A DNA stretch of 64,000 nucleotides from contig CM036197.1 of the NCBI GenBank assembly GCA_020631735.1, positions 49,089,880 to 49,153,879 of the forward strand, in the 5' to 3' direction. Shown one piece after another: positions 31,580 through 44,416 of the stretch. How positions within the stretch are numbered: the first letter of the stretch is position 1; every line of letters starts with the position of its first letter. Under the pieces are notes generated by a model. It was not told the origin of the DNA and made no database searches. It saw nothing but the letters and a program-made list of their open reading frames with translations. Made by a program: the position numbers and the translations under genes. Origin of the DNA: Saccharum officinarum. Taxonomy: Eukaryota; Streptophyta; Magnoliopsida; Poales; Poaceae.

Positions 31580-34500
31580 AAAAGAATCGCGTCCCGAGAT
31601 TCATGCGAAGGACTTTTCAAGGGAAGAGAAGCATGTTATCCAATTTCAACATCTGCAAGTGCATTAGGCTACTTAGCTTCAAGCATCAAAGAGGCTAATT
31701 AGGAAGACAACTTTCTGATACTTGCTCTACGTAGAAACTTTTGTCTGAAGAATTTTCTTCACTGACTTCCATGAAGCATTGTTACTTCAGGAGGAATCCA
31801 AGACAATATGGTACTTTGTTCATGGTGCACAGAGAGTACTACGAGCATGGACTAATTACTCATAGCATTTACTTTTCTAGTGGCATAGCATGTACAACTT
31901 CCGATAAGGGTTGGATCCATATACGAGGTAATCATTCATTGAGGATATCAGAAACCGTCTAACCAATAGACAATGTCTATACCGGTCATAGATGACTCAC
32001 TCACTTAGATGCCAACTGATGGAAAACTACATATTGCTCCACGTGTGCAGTTCTCTTTCTCTGATACCAACACTGTATTATCTGAGTCTATTAAGGGAAC
32101 AGTGAAAAGTGATAGCTGACTCTATCAGTTCTAGATTTATGCCAAATGTCACCTAAAAAGATTCTCTTATACAAAGGCAACAGTTATCTGGGTTGAATCC
32201 GATACAATCTCTTGGGTAAAAACACATATAAAGTACTAGAGACACATCAGCATTAGAGAACCATTACCGCAAAAGGATGATAGCTAGGTCTGAAAGACAA
32301 CACAAGTTGCAAGTACCCACCAAACTAGGGAACTAGTTCACCACTAAGCAGGTTGAGCACAATTTTCCTTCGTGGTGCAGTTGCGTAATAAGTTGTGTTG
32401 ACTTGCACTATAGCAAAACTAGCCTTCTTGATCTATTTTTGACATTGAGGCTTCCATTCTAATGCCAATCAATACCTCAAAACCATAATCTGAAAATCTG
32501 TGGTTTGACACCTTCCCAAATGATTTCAACTCGCAATGGCACAATTTGACTTGTAGAACACCTTGATTGCTCACGCATTGCCAATCTAAGAGGGCAAAAA
32601 CAAGGCACATAGGGGTGCAATTAGTCTTCCCAAGGGTACTAAGGGTTGTCTAACAGCAAGATACCTATAAATTGCAAGTTCTTGGCATGCATTACCAACA
32701 TGACCTTTCAATGCAAAGGATGATCGCAGTCACGGAGAAATTATGATTCAGTACCCTTTTGTTTTCTATTCATATCACACAAATTGCTGCTCTAATATGC
32801 ACAAATTTTGGTGGGCATATATATCCATGGGTCTTCGGACTACTCACCAAAATTCAGCCCATAAACGAACACCGTTGGACTATCCAAACAATCCATCTAC
32901 CAAAATAGCTCTGTTCTGAAATGGCAGGAACCCAAGCTGATAAGACATCTCTCAAATCCTATGTTTTACATAACCAATACTCCTACCAACTTAAGACATT
33001 GAAGGGTCCTAAGCAAGGAATGAGGTTACTAGGTTTGGGGTCAATCCAACTTTGTTTGAGTCACTAACCGTCGATTTGAAGATAACTGGTGTAGTACCAC
33101 AAAATTTGGACAGATTTTGTGTTCTTCCTTTTCTTTTGCTTCACATGTTGAGGTGTGTGTTTTGCACTCTCTCATCTTTCTCATAGCAGCAGTAGCCTTT
33201 CTCTAGCTGGGGATGGAGGTTATAGTCTTCGTGACATGTTTCTCAGGGAACAATTTCCGTTGTTGATCTAGACACCAATCTTGACGATGCACAAGCATTG
33301 GACTTGTGGGCTGTTTTCACATAGCACAAAGTATTATTCCACATGGAGGAAATCCTTACGTAGATAAGGAACCATTTCTGAATATTTTCTAGCACTTCGT
33401 CCAATAGAACCTTGAACCAAAACCATTTATGGTACCTAGGGGCACAATGATGCTGACCAAAACTAGGGACATGCTTTCTCTAGTTCTTCACTTGGCTAAT
33501 ACAACATCTTGCACTACATATGTGATTGTCCAAGATGGAATTGACTTGATAGCACATTTGGAGAAGATGCAACACCTGCATTATTGACCGGCTTCATGGC
33601 TTCTTCGCTTACTATTGTTCGTTGAGACATAACCATCACAGCTATCAAGAATCGTTACTTGGCTGGAGATTAACCTTCTTACTGGTAACTAATCAGTTGT
33701 CTCACAACACTTAAGTTCTAAATCTTCACTCTTGACCACAACACTGATTGCAGTCGAAGCACAAATGGATGGTCGCCATCGAAGTTTGCAGATAAACACC
33801 AGAGATGGTTGATTTTGACTGTATGACCATCATACACACAAGGATCAAGACTTTGATAACTAGGTCAAATGCACAATGTGACGATAAATTCTTATCCCAC
33901 GGATAACTTATCCAATATTACATGTTATTTGCCCTTTTTATCCAACAGGGATGACATACGTTGCTCAATCGATGACCGACATCGTACAAGGACACTTGGG
34001 AAGAGTCACTTGTCCACCACCTCTTGCAGTCTGTTAATGTTTATGTCAGTGACTGTTCTTCAAAGGTTATCCTCTTAGCAACTTCAGGAGAAAACTCTAC
34101 TACATAAGGTCTGAGATATGAATCTTCAGATAAGATATAGGAAGATAACCAAGGAAAATGGTCACGAGAAATAACACATCGGCTGTCGTTTCATAATGGA
34201 TCATGACTAGCAACCCTGATACCAGCGCGTGCCGAGCAGCACAACCTTGTGTGCGCGCCCATAGGAGGCTCTCGGTTTTGTCGCGGCACCATAGAATGCT
34301 AATTGTAACACCATTATTAAACGCACAAACAAAGTGGAATTTCAAGTGGCACCGATTGGGTGGTAAGAACAAGCACCAGACAAGGAAGGAGTAGCAAGCA
34401 AGGGTAGTTACAAGGTTTAGAGTCAACAAGGAAGCGATTTGAAGATTAAAACATAGCGCAAGAGAACATAGCTTAATTGCCGAAGACAACTGAGCAAGGG

Positions 34501-36676
34501 TTCTCGGTTATTTCCACGCATGCCTTGCGTCCACCAAGGTGATTACTAGACGAAAGGTTCCGGTCACGTTGGACAACAACATGAGATCAAGATTAATAAC
34601 GTTGAGAGACGTTAGAAGTTGAGATGGACTTAGTAAACTTCTAGAACAAAATGATACACCAATCAGAGATTGCGTTGATAAGATAGCCACCTGATTTCGC
34701 AAGCAAAGATTTCTAGATCAGACAACGAGAGATTAGCGTTGCTCGGATCATCTATAGGAGATACAATCAGGAGGTCCAACATGGAATTGGGTATGGTCTC
34801 CAAAACTTGGCAAGCAACAATTGTGGGCAAGATTGACGTTCGTTAGGACTTAACTTGGTTGGTCAAACAAGGGCATTCTCCAAAAGGTAGCAGACGTCCA
34901 AGGTCTAAGCAAGCATATAAGGGGACTATGCTAGGGCCTATGGTTCAAGCAAGGCATGGATACACAAACATTCAAGGGCTAGCAACCACGTCTATAGGCT
35001 CTGGCTCTTAAGAGAGAATCTAACTAGAGACGACAACCATGCGATTACGTAACGTGAGCGTTGTTCTAGGATAAAGCATCTTCAACACTCACATGCTCAC
35101 CGAGGACAAAAGAGAGGTCAACTATGACACTACCTAGATAACAAGCATCTACACAGCATCACAGTTTTAAGCGGACACTTGAGACAATTAGTCAGGTTAG
35201 CTTAAGCACCCAATACTAAACAGAAGGCTCACACCTAACAAGCATTTATCAACAAGAACTAACTATAAGTTTAGACAAAAACAAAAGCATGCTAAAGTAA
35301 CCAACTTAGTACATACACAGAGCCTAGACAGCAACGCAGCGGACACGTGTTTTAAACAAAACATAAGTTGTAAGCATCAAACTAAGGTGGTACTAGACTT
35401 ATTGGAAAGCTTACTAAGTTATCTATAACTTTCTTATTCACACTAAGTAATAATTCACAGATTACATTATTATGACCATGAAAAAAAATATTACTACAGC
35501 AGAAACTGTTCTAGCTGCCACAGTTCATTACATGCAAAACAATGTTTAACCTTGTTGTGTTAATAAGAGAGCACACAACCACATTATTCTAGTAATCTCT
35601 AAACATTCTTACTTTAGACTACTCAATAATTTAGTTTATTCATAGGAATCACGATTACTTGAGTAAGCATTTGCAAGAGCTGGCATGAGCAACATATCCC
35701 CCACTTGACTAATTTAGAGGACATTTATAAGTTCAAACATATAGCCCTAATTATTTCTATCAAGGCTAAGCACACACTATTTCAAGCACTTCCTATTCAA
35801 GTAACATGGAACAAGGCATTCTTGACTAACTCCATACAAGGAGGATAGTACAGCACATCAATCACAAGTTACTTATTTATTAGGACAAAGGTGGGAGGAG
35901 CATAGTTATATGCACAAAGCAACAACCATGATGATGCATGCTTCGTCCTATTCGTCCTCACAAGATTGCCAGCCTAAGGTGGCAATCACGTTCTATGTCG
36001 GTGGCATAACACGTATTCTCTCGATATAGAGCTAGTCGTAAGCTATATTCAACTTACGTATTCATGGTTAGCGTACCTGCAGAAAATTTCATTGCAGCCC
36101 AACAATTCCCAATATAGCACACAATGAAAGTAGTAAACTAAATACTCTTCATACAAACATCCCCTGATGCATATACTTCGGTATCATAGCTACCCAACAA
36201 ATGTACCCATAATTAAGTACTTTCATAAATACATGGTTAAACATGTAATTATGCCAGTAACCATAGCTAACTCTTCCCTAGACCGACGGTTGAATGGTCA
36301 TACTCTCCCAGCTCACGCTTACCTTGGCGTAGGTGCGACGTTGCAAGAATGTAACTCTAGCGACATATATGGCTATTTCATATATGAAGGTTACCTCTAC
36401 CATTCGACCACAGGGTAACAGTGCGGTCAAGTTATCACTCATACATACCTTGGCTTGGGTGTAGATGCAAAATTAAAACCCCCCAAGTTAGTACTTAATT
36501 AAGCCACCTAAGGGTCCTTAATTGGGCATAAAGGAAATGACCACTGGCATACTTAGATTTAAAATTCAGATTTGAACAAACCTATATATGTAGTAGCTAT
36601 AAGTTGTCAAAAACTGATTTTTGCAAACAAAACATTTGTTTTCAATACACATATGACATGTTTAGTGTTGAACCTT

Positions 36677-36688
36677 GCTCTGATACCA
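36677..36688 (-). other. Primer-binding site of LARD-type element
   Basis: Minus strand tggtatcagagc, a perfect initiator-Met match, two bases from the LTR edge. It shows that replication signals survive although coding capacity does not. Confidence 0.9.
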
Positions 36689-36690
36689 GC

Positions 36691-39600
36691 TGTCACGGAA
36701 CCGCCCAAATTATAAGAACAAAAGTACAAAAACAATCGCCAGAGCAATTAAATTCCCGTACTTAAGCTCCTATAACTCCGGTAGTCCAATAAAATCACGA
36801 GGGATTTCAAACCAACCAACATACAAGCCAAGATCGTAGTGGTCCAACATAACATGTCATATGTTACATCCATTTCATAAGTAATTCAACATATATCGGA
36901 GTTTAGTAGAGTTATTACAACTCAAGTTCAAAAGTAGCGGAAGCAAAGTAGTTTGAAACTAATATCACTTAATTCAAATACATACCAGTACCAAGGTCAA
37001 TTTCTAACAAAAACATGAGAGACAATATAGCTCAGAAGGATCATGCCCATGATCACACTCCGCCATTACAGCAAGAGCCAACCAATTCTTGCAGTAGCCA
37101 CGATACATCACAACCTACAACAAGTGGGGAATAAACCCTGAGTACGAGAAGGTACTCAGCTAGACTTACCCATCATAAACCAGAAATAATGACACCAAGG
37201 AGTATGCAAGGCTTTCTTTCAGTGGGCTAGCTTGACTCATTTGTAAAAAGCATAAGTTATCATGAATAAACCGTTTTGAGCACTTTTGCATCATCTTTAT
37301 TATAACCTGTTAATCTAGGTAAGCACCTATGCTAAAGCAATCACTTGATTAACCATTAACATCAAAGGTTACCATTTCAGGTTTAGTATTTCTAACATCA
37401 TCCACATAACCATCCGTGTTCCATCATTATTACTACGTTGCCGTAACTCGAGTCAAGTGTTCACTATCCAGTGAACGATGGCGATTCGAATCGATTATTA
37501 ACCAGCTGGTAATTTATTCCTCACACAAACCTCACTCACCCGCTAAAGTGAGGTGTTGGTCACCGAGTCAACCATTCAGGTAAAGTCGCGAGCTTGCTAG
37601 GAACCACATGTACCCGGGGGCCGCCTGACTGCTCTTTGGCCTTATCATCGCGCCCCGTATCCTGCCACTACTGCTCCGGTACAGTGCGCTGCGGGCAATC
37701 CACTCGGCCCGAATAATCTTCCAGTTTCACGGTCGGAAGGTACTTTATCCGGCCAGTTAAATGTGAGGCATGCGTTCAACATGACCCGAGGCCCAACAAC
37801 GGTCGGTCCTTAATCGACACAGACATAAACTACAAGCACCCTGGAACCCTGTCTGGTTGCCCAATACTTATTCCGCCCGGTCTCCAATTATCCATCAACA
37901 CTTTGTTATTTCCAGGATATCGTCCATTCCATAGCTAAAGTATTCCTGTAACCACCTATAATTGTAGGTGACCGAAAATCACCAATCGCTACCGGTCTAA
38001 GCAGGGCTAAGCAATATTTTTTATCCTGAACCAAAATAGGATTTCAGACATATTTAGGGAACAAGGAAAGGGTATATATGCAGCAAGTGTTTCCAATCAA
38101 CTCCTATAACTTAATGCAACAATACATATATAACATATATATATACTCAATTGCTTTTGTAAAGTAGGAGGCTTAGAATGCTCTGGGGCTTGCCTGAGAT
38201 CGAAGACTAGGGTAGTGATTGACAGATGACACTCGCTTGGCGAGCATCTCCCAACTCGGCACTTGCTTAGTCCTTCCATCTTCGGGATAGGTCCACCAAA
38301 CACCATCTTCAGGTTTGGCTTCAACATCTCATCCTTCACGTGGTGCATCTAGCGAACCTAAATGAGATGCAAGATGCATGCGTATGAATATGATGAATGG
38401 TAACATAAGATGCATCACATAATCATCAAGTAAACACACGATTCAGACATAGACACCAAAAGCTATTTAACTAACATCACACAACCAATTAAAGAGGGCA
38501 AGCACATCAAGCATAACACAAGTTTGACAAGATCACAAGTATCTTAACTTGACCATCAACAAGGGTATAAGCCACACTTAGCAACAATGGAGTAAACAAC
38601 CACAACTATCATCTATTTATTTCTAGACTGCAAACAATAGCTACATGTTTGGATCACAACTGGAGTTATACAATTCCAATAGCCATGCAACAAGACATTC
38701 TAGAAAGCTTATGAAATTTTCTACAATTTATATTTAATCCTCTTAGCATGGTTCTCAAGTTAACTAAGTCAATTATACCCATTTACAGAAACTGGTCCAC
38801 AATTGGCAGAAAGCAGCCATTTCTGAAACTCAACTTTAAACAGGCATAACTCACAAACCACAAGGCCAAATACCACCAAATTTTAACAGAATATATATAA
38901 ATGAATTATCTACAACTTTGTTATTCTCATATTAAGATGATTTTACAGTTAGAAGGGTCAACTAATGCAATAATTGCATCTCTATCCAAAACATAGACAG
39001 AAACTGACATGCCACTTTAAACAGCTATAAATGAAGTTATACATGTCCAATAAATGTGGTTCTAGACTTTTTAGAAAGCTTAGCAAATTCTAAACAACTT
39101 TGTTGTAAACAGCTAAAGCTAATTATACTATTAAGAAGGATCCACAGTAAGAACAAGGAAACCCTCTCTGGTTTTGGGCAGAAACAGCCACAGAGAATTA
39201 AGCAAGTATAACTCAAGATCTACTTAGCCAAAAATCATGATATTTAACTTTTTGGAAAGCTTAAGAAAAGTACCACAACTTATGTACTTTCACCAAGTCA
39301 TGATTCATAACTTAACTGAGCCAATTAATTCAAACATGCAGAACTGTTCAGAGTAGAAGCAAAGCAATACAGGGCATTTGTTATTTTTATAACTCTTAAA
39401 ATATAAATCCTAAACTCCTGAAATTTTTACTAGACAACAACAATCACCTTAGTAGCATTCTACAAACATTTCACATTTATTTGAGCAACAAAACTGCAGT
39501 TATGAAAAACACAAGACATGGCAAGTAACAAGAACCTAGCTGCATAGATCTATTTTTACAGCAAATATTTAAACCAAAACATGCCACATTATAGATCTAA

Positions 39601-41465
39601 TGCATAGACAATTTCACAAGAATTCCAAAAAGTCCTCATTTGCTATTTTACGATTTTTCTACAATTTACTATGATTTTCAAAAGTTTTAGTCATTTTTCT
39701 GCAAAAGGAAATTATTAAACCGAAAAGAATAAACACTTTACAACGGGACCCCAAGAAGAAACTTTAATTAAACTGAGTGAACAAGTCCTTCTTGCACTAT
39801 TCAAATGAGTCTGTGGTTCGTAGAAAAACCCTTCCCTTTCTACTTATTTAAGCCCGCGGTCCATCTTCTTCTCCAGAGCAGGGCACGCCGAATCGGCCGG
39901 TGCCGGCGGCAGGGGGCGGTGCTCCGATGGCTTGAGGAGGTGGCGGAGCTACATGCGGACGGTGCGCACCCATTGGTGCCTCTAGCTTGTATTGAGGTGG
40001 CCCGAGGCCGGGTGGCCACGAGGGCACGGCGGGACAGGGCTGCGGCCTCGTCTTCAAGAGAAGACGGCGGTCCCCGAGCCACGAGAGGCGGCAGCAGAGC
40101 ACCAGAGCAGGCTCGAGCAACTCCGGTGGGGCGTGACTTGGCTTGGGCAGTGAGCGCGCGAGGCTATGGGCGACGAGCAGCTCCGCTCGCGGCGGCCATG
40201 GCGGGCAGCGCTCTGGTGCGCGCGCATCATGGCGAGAATGGGAGCGGGGAGGAGAGCCAAGAGGTGTGGAAGTGAGGGAGGGCGAGGTAGGGGGGTGCTC
40301 GAGCGTCCACATTTGATGGCAGGGGTGCGGGGCATGCGGCAGCGGCCAGCAGAGGGAGTGGGACGCGCGACAGCCATGGCGGGGGCGCGGCCGGCGCATG
40401 GAGGACGCGTCGACATACCATCGAGCACGTGGCGTGCAGTGAAACGAGCAAGGTAGGGTGCTGATTCGGGCTTGCTCTGGGCCGAATTTGGACTTGGGCC
40501 CAAAACCAAAGTTGGAGCCCACACAAAGCTCTACGTTTTTCATTAAGGAGCCAAGGTCATTTGAGCTCTGTAACAGCTGGTAATTAAGCCTCAAAATGAC
40601 AGTGTCAACATGTTGATAATGGTCACGAGAACTCGCCTTCAGAGGTCAAAACTCGGTCAAACTCAGTGCAACTTTTTGCATGCTCTTCTCCATAATATAA
40701 CCTTCAACTTTTATTTTTGGACCAACTCAAGTTGCTTAACGAATTTCGGAGAACGCAGAATGCCAACGTCGTTGCTTAGCGAAACTCTAGACTTAGAAAA
40801 ATTCTAAGTGTTGAAAACTGCAGTAAATTCAATCTTGTGACCCCTGTTTGACTAGGTTATTAACCAAACTAGCTCTTGACCCTTAAACAAAGTTTCTTCT
40901 CCATAATATGAACTACAACTCTCATTTAAGGTTCAACCTCAAAACTGGCCTAGAAACTACTGTTATACTTTGACCAAAGTAGGATCACGAGGAAGCTTAA
41001 ATTATCCTTTTTGATCCATTGGAGCATTTTCGGGGCATTTACTCAACGCGAACCTTTCACAACTTTTGTTGTAGAGTCCATCTAGAGTATTTTGGGCAAG
41101 GTTGCAAGGTTGGGTTGATGACCTATATTTCCATCCACTTAATAATGCAATTCCAGCACTTAGTAAAGTCATTCCAACAAGCATAAAACTTATCATTTCA
41201 TGTGACTTTTTTATTCCAAACGTCATGAAACTTTGCCAGTGACCAATATAGATAGGTAATAAGGTGAGACACATGAAGATATTGCAATAACACCACCCAA
41301 GCATCTATCTTGAAAATTGGCCTATATGTAAAGCAATGGTGCAGCATCCAAGTTAGGTTAGGCTCATCTCCATAGGTTGACCTTGCCATCTTCATCTCCA
41401 CTTAATCTATCATGTTTGAGCTCAAACCCACTGCTTAACTGGTGGCAAACACCTGGGGTGTTACA
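36691..41465 (-). repeat. 5' LTR of LARD-type element
   Basis: Same structure as 26790-31566, from tgtcacggaaccgccc to ggggtgttaca on the plus strand. The GC-rich island is at about 39844-40540. Confidence 0.92.
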
Positions 41466-42683
41466 GACGGCGTTCCTTAACGGGGATTTAGAAGAAAATG
41501 TCTATATGACACAACCGAAAGGTTTTGTTGTAAAAGAAAAGGAAAATATGGGATGCCGCCTAAAGAAATCAATCTACGGATTGAAGCAAGCCTCAAGACA
41601 GTGGTATTTAAAATTTGATAGAATGATAAAAGGTTTTGGGTTTAAGGAAAATGTTGAGGACAATTGCGTTTACGCAAAATTCAAGAATGGAAAGTATATA
41701 TTCCTGATTTTGTATGTGGATGATATCCTGCTTGCTAGTAGTGATGTCAATCTACTAATGGAAACGAAGAAATTATTGTCCTCAAACTTCGATATGAAAG
41801 ATCTCGGTGAGGCCTCATTCATTTTGGGAATAGAGATTCACCGAGACAGAAGGGGGTTCTAGGATTATCGCAAAAGGTATACATAGAAAAGGTTCTAAAG
41901 AAATTTAGTATGCATGCGTGCAGTCCTTCACCTGCTCCTATTGTCAAGGGTGATAGATTTGGGGAACATCAATGTCCCAAGAACGAATATGAGATTAATC
42001 GAATGAAAACGGTACCGTATGCTTCAGCAGTTGGAAGTTTACAATATGCTCAAGTGTGTACACGCCCTGACTTAGCTTTTATCACTGGGTTACTTGGCAT
42101 ATATCAAAAAAATCTAGGAATAGAACATTGGAAATTAGTGAAGAAAGTCCTGCGTAATTTGCAGGGTACGAAAGGCCTCATGCTAACATATAGAAGATCT
42201 GATTCCCTGCAGATAGAGGGGTATTCAGATTCTGATTATGCAGGAGAAGAAAGAAAATCCACATCAGGATATATATTTACTCTCGCAGGAGGGGCTATAT
42301 CATGGAAAAGCTCCAAACAAACTGTAACTACATCCTCGACGATGTATGCCGAGTTTATAGCATGTTATGAGACAACGAGACAGGTGAATTGGCTGAAGAA
42401 ATTCATACCCAGATTGAAAGTGAACGATAATATAAATGAACCGATGAGGTTGTATTGTGATAACAACCCAGTGGTATAGTATGTTCACAATAATAGGTCA
42501 AGTGGTGCTGCCAAACACATTGACATAAAGTACTATGTTGTGAAAGATAAAGTTCAGGATCATATAATAAATCTTGAGCATATAAGTACAGAGAAAATGC
42601 TCATAGATCCGCTCACAAAGGGCTTACCACCCAACGTGTTCAGAGAACACGTAGCTGGCATGGGTTTAAGGGAAAGCCTATGA
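41466..42683 (+). pseudogene. pol: Copia pol, C-terminal part: RT palm and RNase H
   Basis: Resumes exactly at the GACGG duplication within the RT MDV-x-TAF motif region (AFLNGDLEENVYM). It has YGLKQASRQWY, the catalytic YVDDILLAS, a frame change near 41855, KVLRNLQGTKGL, the RNase H core (YSDSDYAGEERKSTSGYIF, YAEFIACYE), a TAG at 42477-42479, and the terminal KHIDIKYYVV and DPLTKGLPP up to TGA 42681-42683. One frameshift and one internal stop. Confidence 0.88.
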
Positions 42684-42898
42684 TTCCCGAACATATGAAG
42701 GGCCCAGAAGAAAGTTTCATTCCAAAATGGACAAATGTGTTGTTGCTTTTAGTCTAACGGCACTAATTGCTGTGACGATGAAACAGTTCAATGCACTAAT
42801 TTGCAATGGAATAGGATAGAAACAAGAAAAACATGAATCGAAAGTTTTGAGTATAAAATTGAAGAACGAAGAAAATGATGAGAGATCAAGGGGGAGAA
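42684..42898 (+). other. 3' untranslated part and polypurine tract of Copia element
   Basis: No coding signal. gatcaagggggagaa ends directly at the 3' LTR and is the polypurine tract. Confidence 0.8.
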
Positions 42899-43411
42899 TG
42901 TTAGGTTTTGATCTCCCACCATTAGGCCCAACGGCCTTTTGGGCCTTGTTCTCACGCCCTGATCGGGGGCGGCCAACCCTACATGGTTGGTGGGCCCCCA
43001 TCACACCGCGCTATATATAGAGGTGGGGGCCGGCCGACTCGAGGCACAAGGTTAACCTGAGCCACCACTTCCCTACCGACACTCCCTGATCTCGATCTGA
43101 GAAGGGGTGCAGCCAGTGACAGGAAGCTACCACCGTCTCCACTGCACCGACTTCCTCCACCGAATCGATGGCGCCCGCAAATGACTCCAACACCGGCGCC
43201 TCCAGTGGATCGGCTAATCCTGCTCCGATCGCTCCGACTACGACACTCGATGGTCTGCGATTTCGCACTCCTTCACCATCTCTTTTTCCCTCTTTGTGTC
43301 TTTATAGTTCATGTACTAGGACCGACATGTACACTGTGAATCACAAGTTTTTATTCCCGATTATGAACTTATACCCTGATCTAACGAACCTAAGAACAAT
43401 GAAGCCTAACA
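42899..43411 (+). repeat. 3' LTR of Copia element
   Basis: 513 bp, TG...CA, about 94% identical to 22100-22612 by hand alignment, without visible net indels. TATA at 43012-43020. Confidence 0.93.
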
Positions 43412-44416
43412 CATCAAACACTGAGTTGATGAGCACAACTCGGCCGGCTGGGTTTAAAAGCGTTGCCTTCCATCCGGCAGGGTATTTGTCGACCTTGGCT
43501 ATCAGGGGAGCGAAAGCTGATAGCCTGAGTTGTGTTTGATAGTAGGAGCCCTAGGTACGTCTGCGGGAAGGTGTCTCTCTTGCATTGCAGAATGGTGGCC
43601 AGGCTGTCAACGAGTGCTTCCGGAACATGCATCGACACCATGGTGCTCTTGTGAAAATTGATCTTCAGTCCCGTTGCCTCTGCAAACAGATCAAGACATT
43701 GCTTCAAACAATCAACATCTACCTCTACTGCCCTCACTAGAATTAGCGTGCCATCCGCATACTGAAGGACGGGGCACACATTGTCGATCAGGGGGTGTCG
43801 TATCGAGGCCCCTGCCTTCTTGATCATGGATTACAAGACGTCTGCAACCAGTAAGAACAGGTACGGAGATAAGGGATCCCTTGATGCAGCCCCTGTTTGC
43901 ACGAGATCCATGGCCTGGGACAACCATTGAGGCATTGACCAACACCGCCGAGCGCGAGGATCACAGCAGTTGGAGCATCCAGTCACACCATTGCAGCGGG
44001 AAGCCTCTTGTTTGCAGAACTGACATCAACCCCGCCCAATCAACTGAATCAAACGCCTTTGCGAAATCAAGTTTCAGAACTACTGTTGGGGCTTTCCTTT
44101 TGTAGCAGCACTGCACCAACTCCGTGGCATACATGAAGTTTTCAGCGATGGATCTCCCCTTGAGGAAGCCGGTCTGGTCGATATCCACTAGTTTTTGAAT
44201 TTGGGCTTGCAACCTAGCTGTGAGCACCTTGGTGAGAATCTTTACCGGGCAGTTCCGCAATGACACCGGCCTGAAGGATGATGGGGTTGTCACAGCAGGG
44301 CATTTGGGAATTGGCACGATGTACGCCCGGTTGATCCTCTGAATGTCCACTCGGCTAGCATGGAAGGCGTGCAGGAAGGCCATGACGTCCCTCCCCACAG
44401 TGCGCCACGCTGCCTC
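43412..44416 (-). pseudogene. LINE ORF2 reverse transcriptase, N-terminal fragment
   Basis: Minus strand. RT motifs of plant LINEs: RAYIVPIPKCPAVTTPSSFR, RPVSLRNC, TGFLKGRSIAENF, the catalytic-region LDFAKAFDSVDW (44048-44068), and YADG (43750-43761) where YADD is expected, so the second catalytic Asp is replaced. A frameshift lies between the two motifs (about 43830-43960). The reading stops at 43412 where the Copia element was inserted and resumes at 22099. At 44417 it is cut by the SIRE-like LTR; the five bases before it (gcctc) are the expected target duplication. Confidence 0.86.

Larger units (their letters stand above)
31567..36690 (-). other. Internal region of LARD-type element, non-coding
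   Basis: About 5.1 kb searched by eye on both strands. Frames are short and none shows gag, protease, RT, RNase H or integrase motifs. The end next to the primer site (about 36480-36690) is related to the Tekay-like leader at 4915-5090. A sequence near 34210-34230 reads, on the minus strand, cgctggtatcagggttgct, a partial primer-site lookalike, with a ggtgttaca about 100 bp upstream of it on that strand. The remainder is AT-rich and unassigned. Confidence 0.75.
26790..41465 (-). mobile_element. Non-coding Ty3/Gypsy derivative with giant LTRs (LARD type)
   Basis: LTRs 26790-31566 (4777 bp) and 36691-41465 (4775 bp) flank a 5.1 kb internal region. A perfect GACGG target duplication lies at 26785-26789 and 41466-41470. 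The primer site is next to the right LTR and the polypurine tract next to the left LTR, so the element is on the minus strand. The internal region has no recognisable gag or pol on either strand. LTR identity is about 97% from sampled blocks (about 22 differences in 900 bases at 29000-29900, more in the GC-rich island). It shares LTR and leader blocks with the Tekay-like element, its likely source of proteins. Confidence 0.9.
22100..43411 (+). mobile_element. Ty1/Copia retrotransposon inserted in the LINE and itself split by a Gypsy-derived element
   Basis: Identical-length LTRs (513 bp) at both ends, CATCA target duplications (22095-22099 and 43412-43416), primer site, UBN2-type gag, CCHC knuckle, protease, integrase, RT and RNase H in Copia order. 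A 14.7 kb element (26790-41465) sits inside RT. A hand alignment of the two LTRs shows about 31 differences in 513 positions (about 6%), mostly transitions. Stops, frame changes and an integrase deletion make it inactive. Confidence 0.9.
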
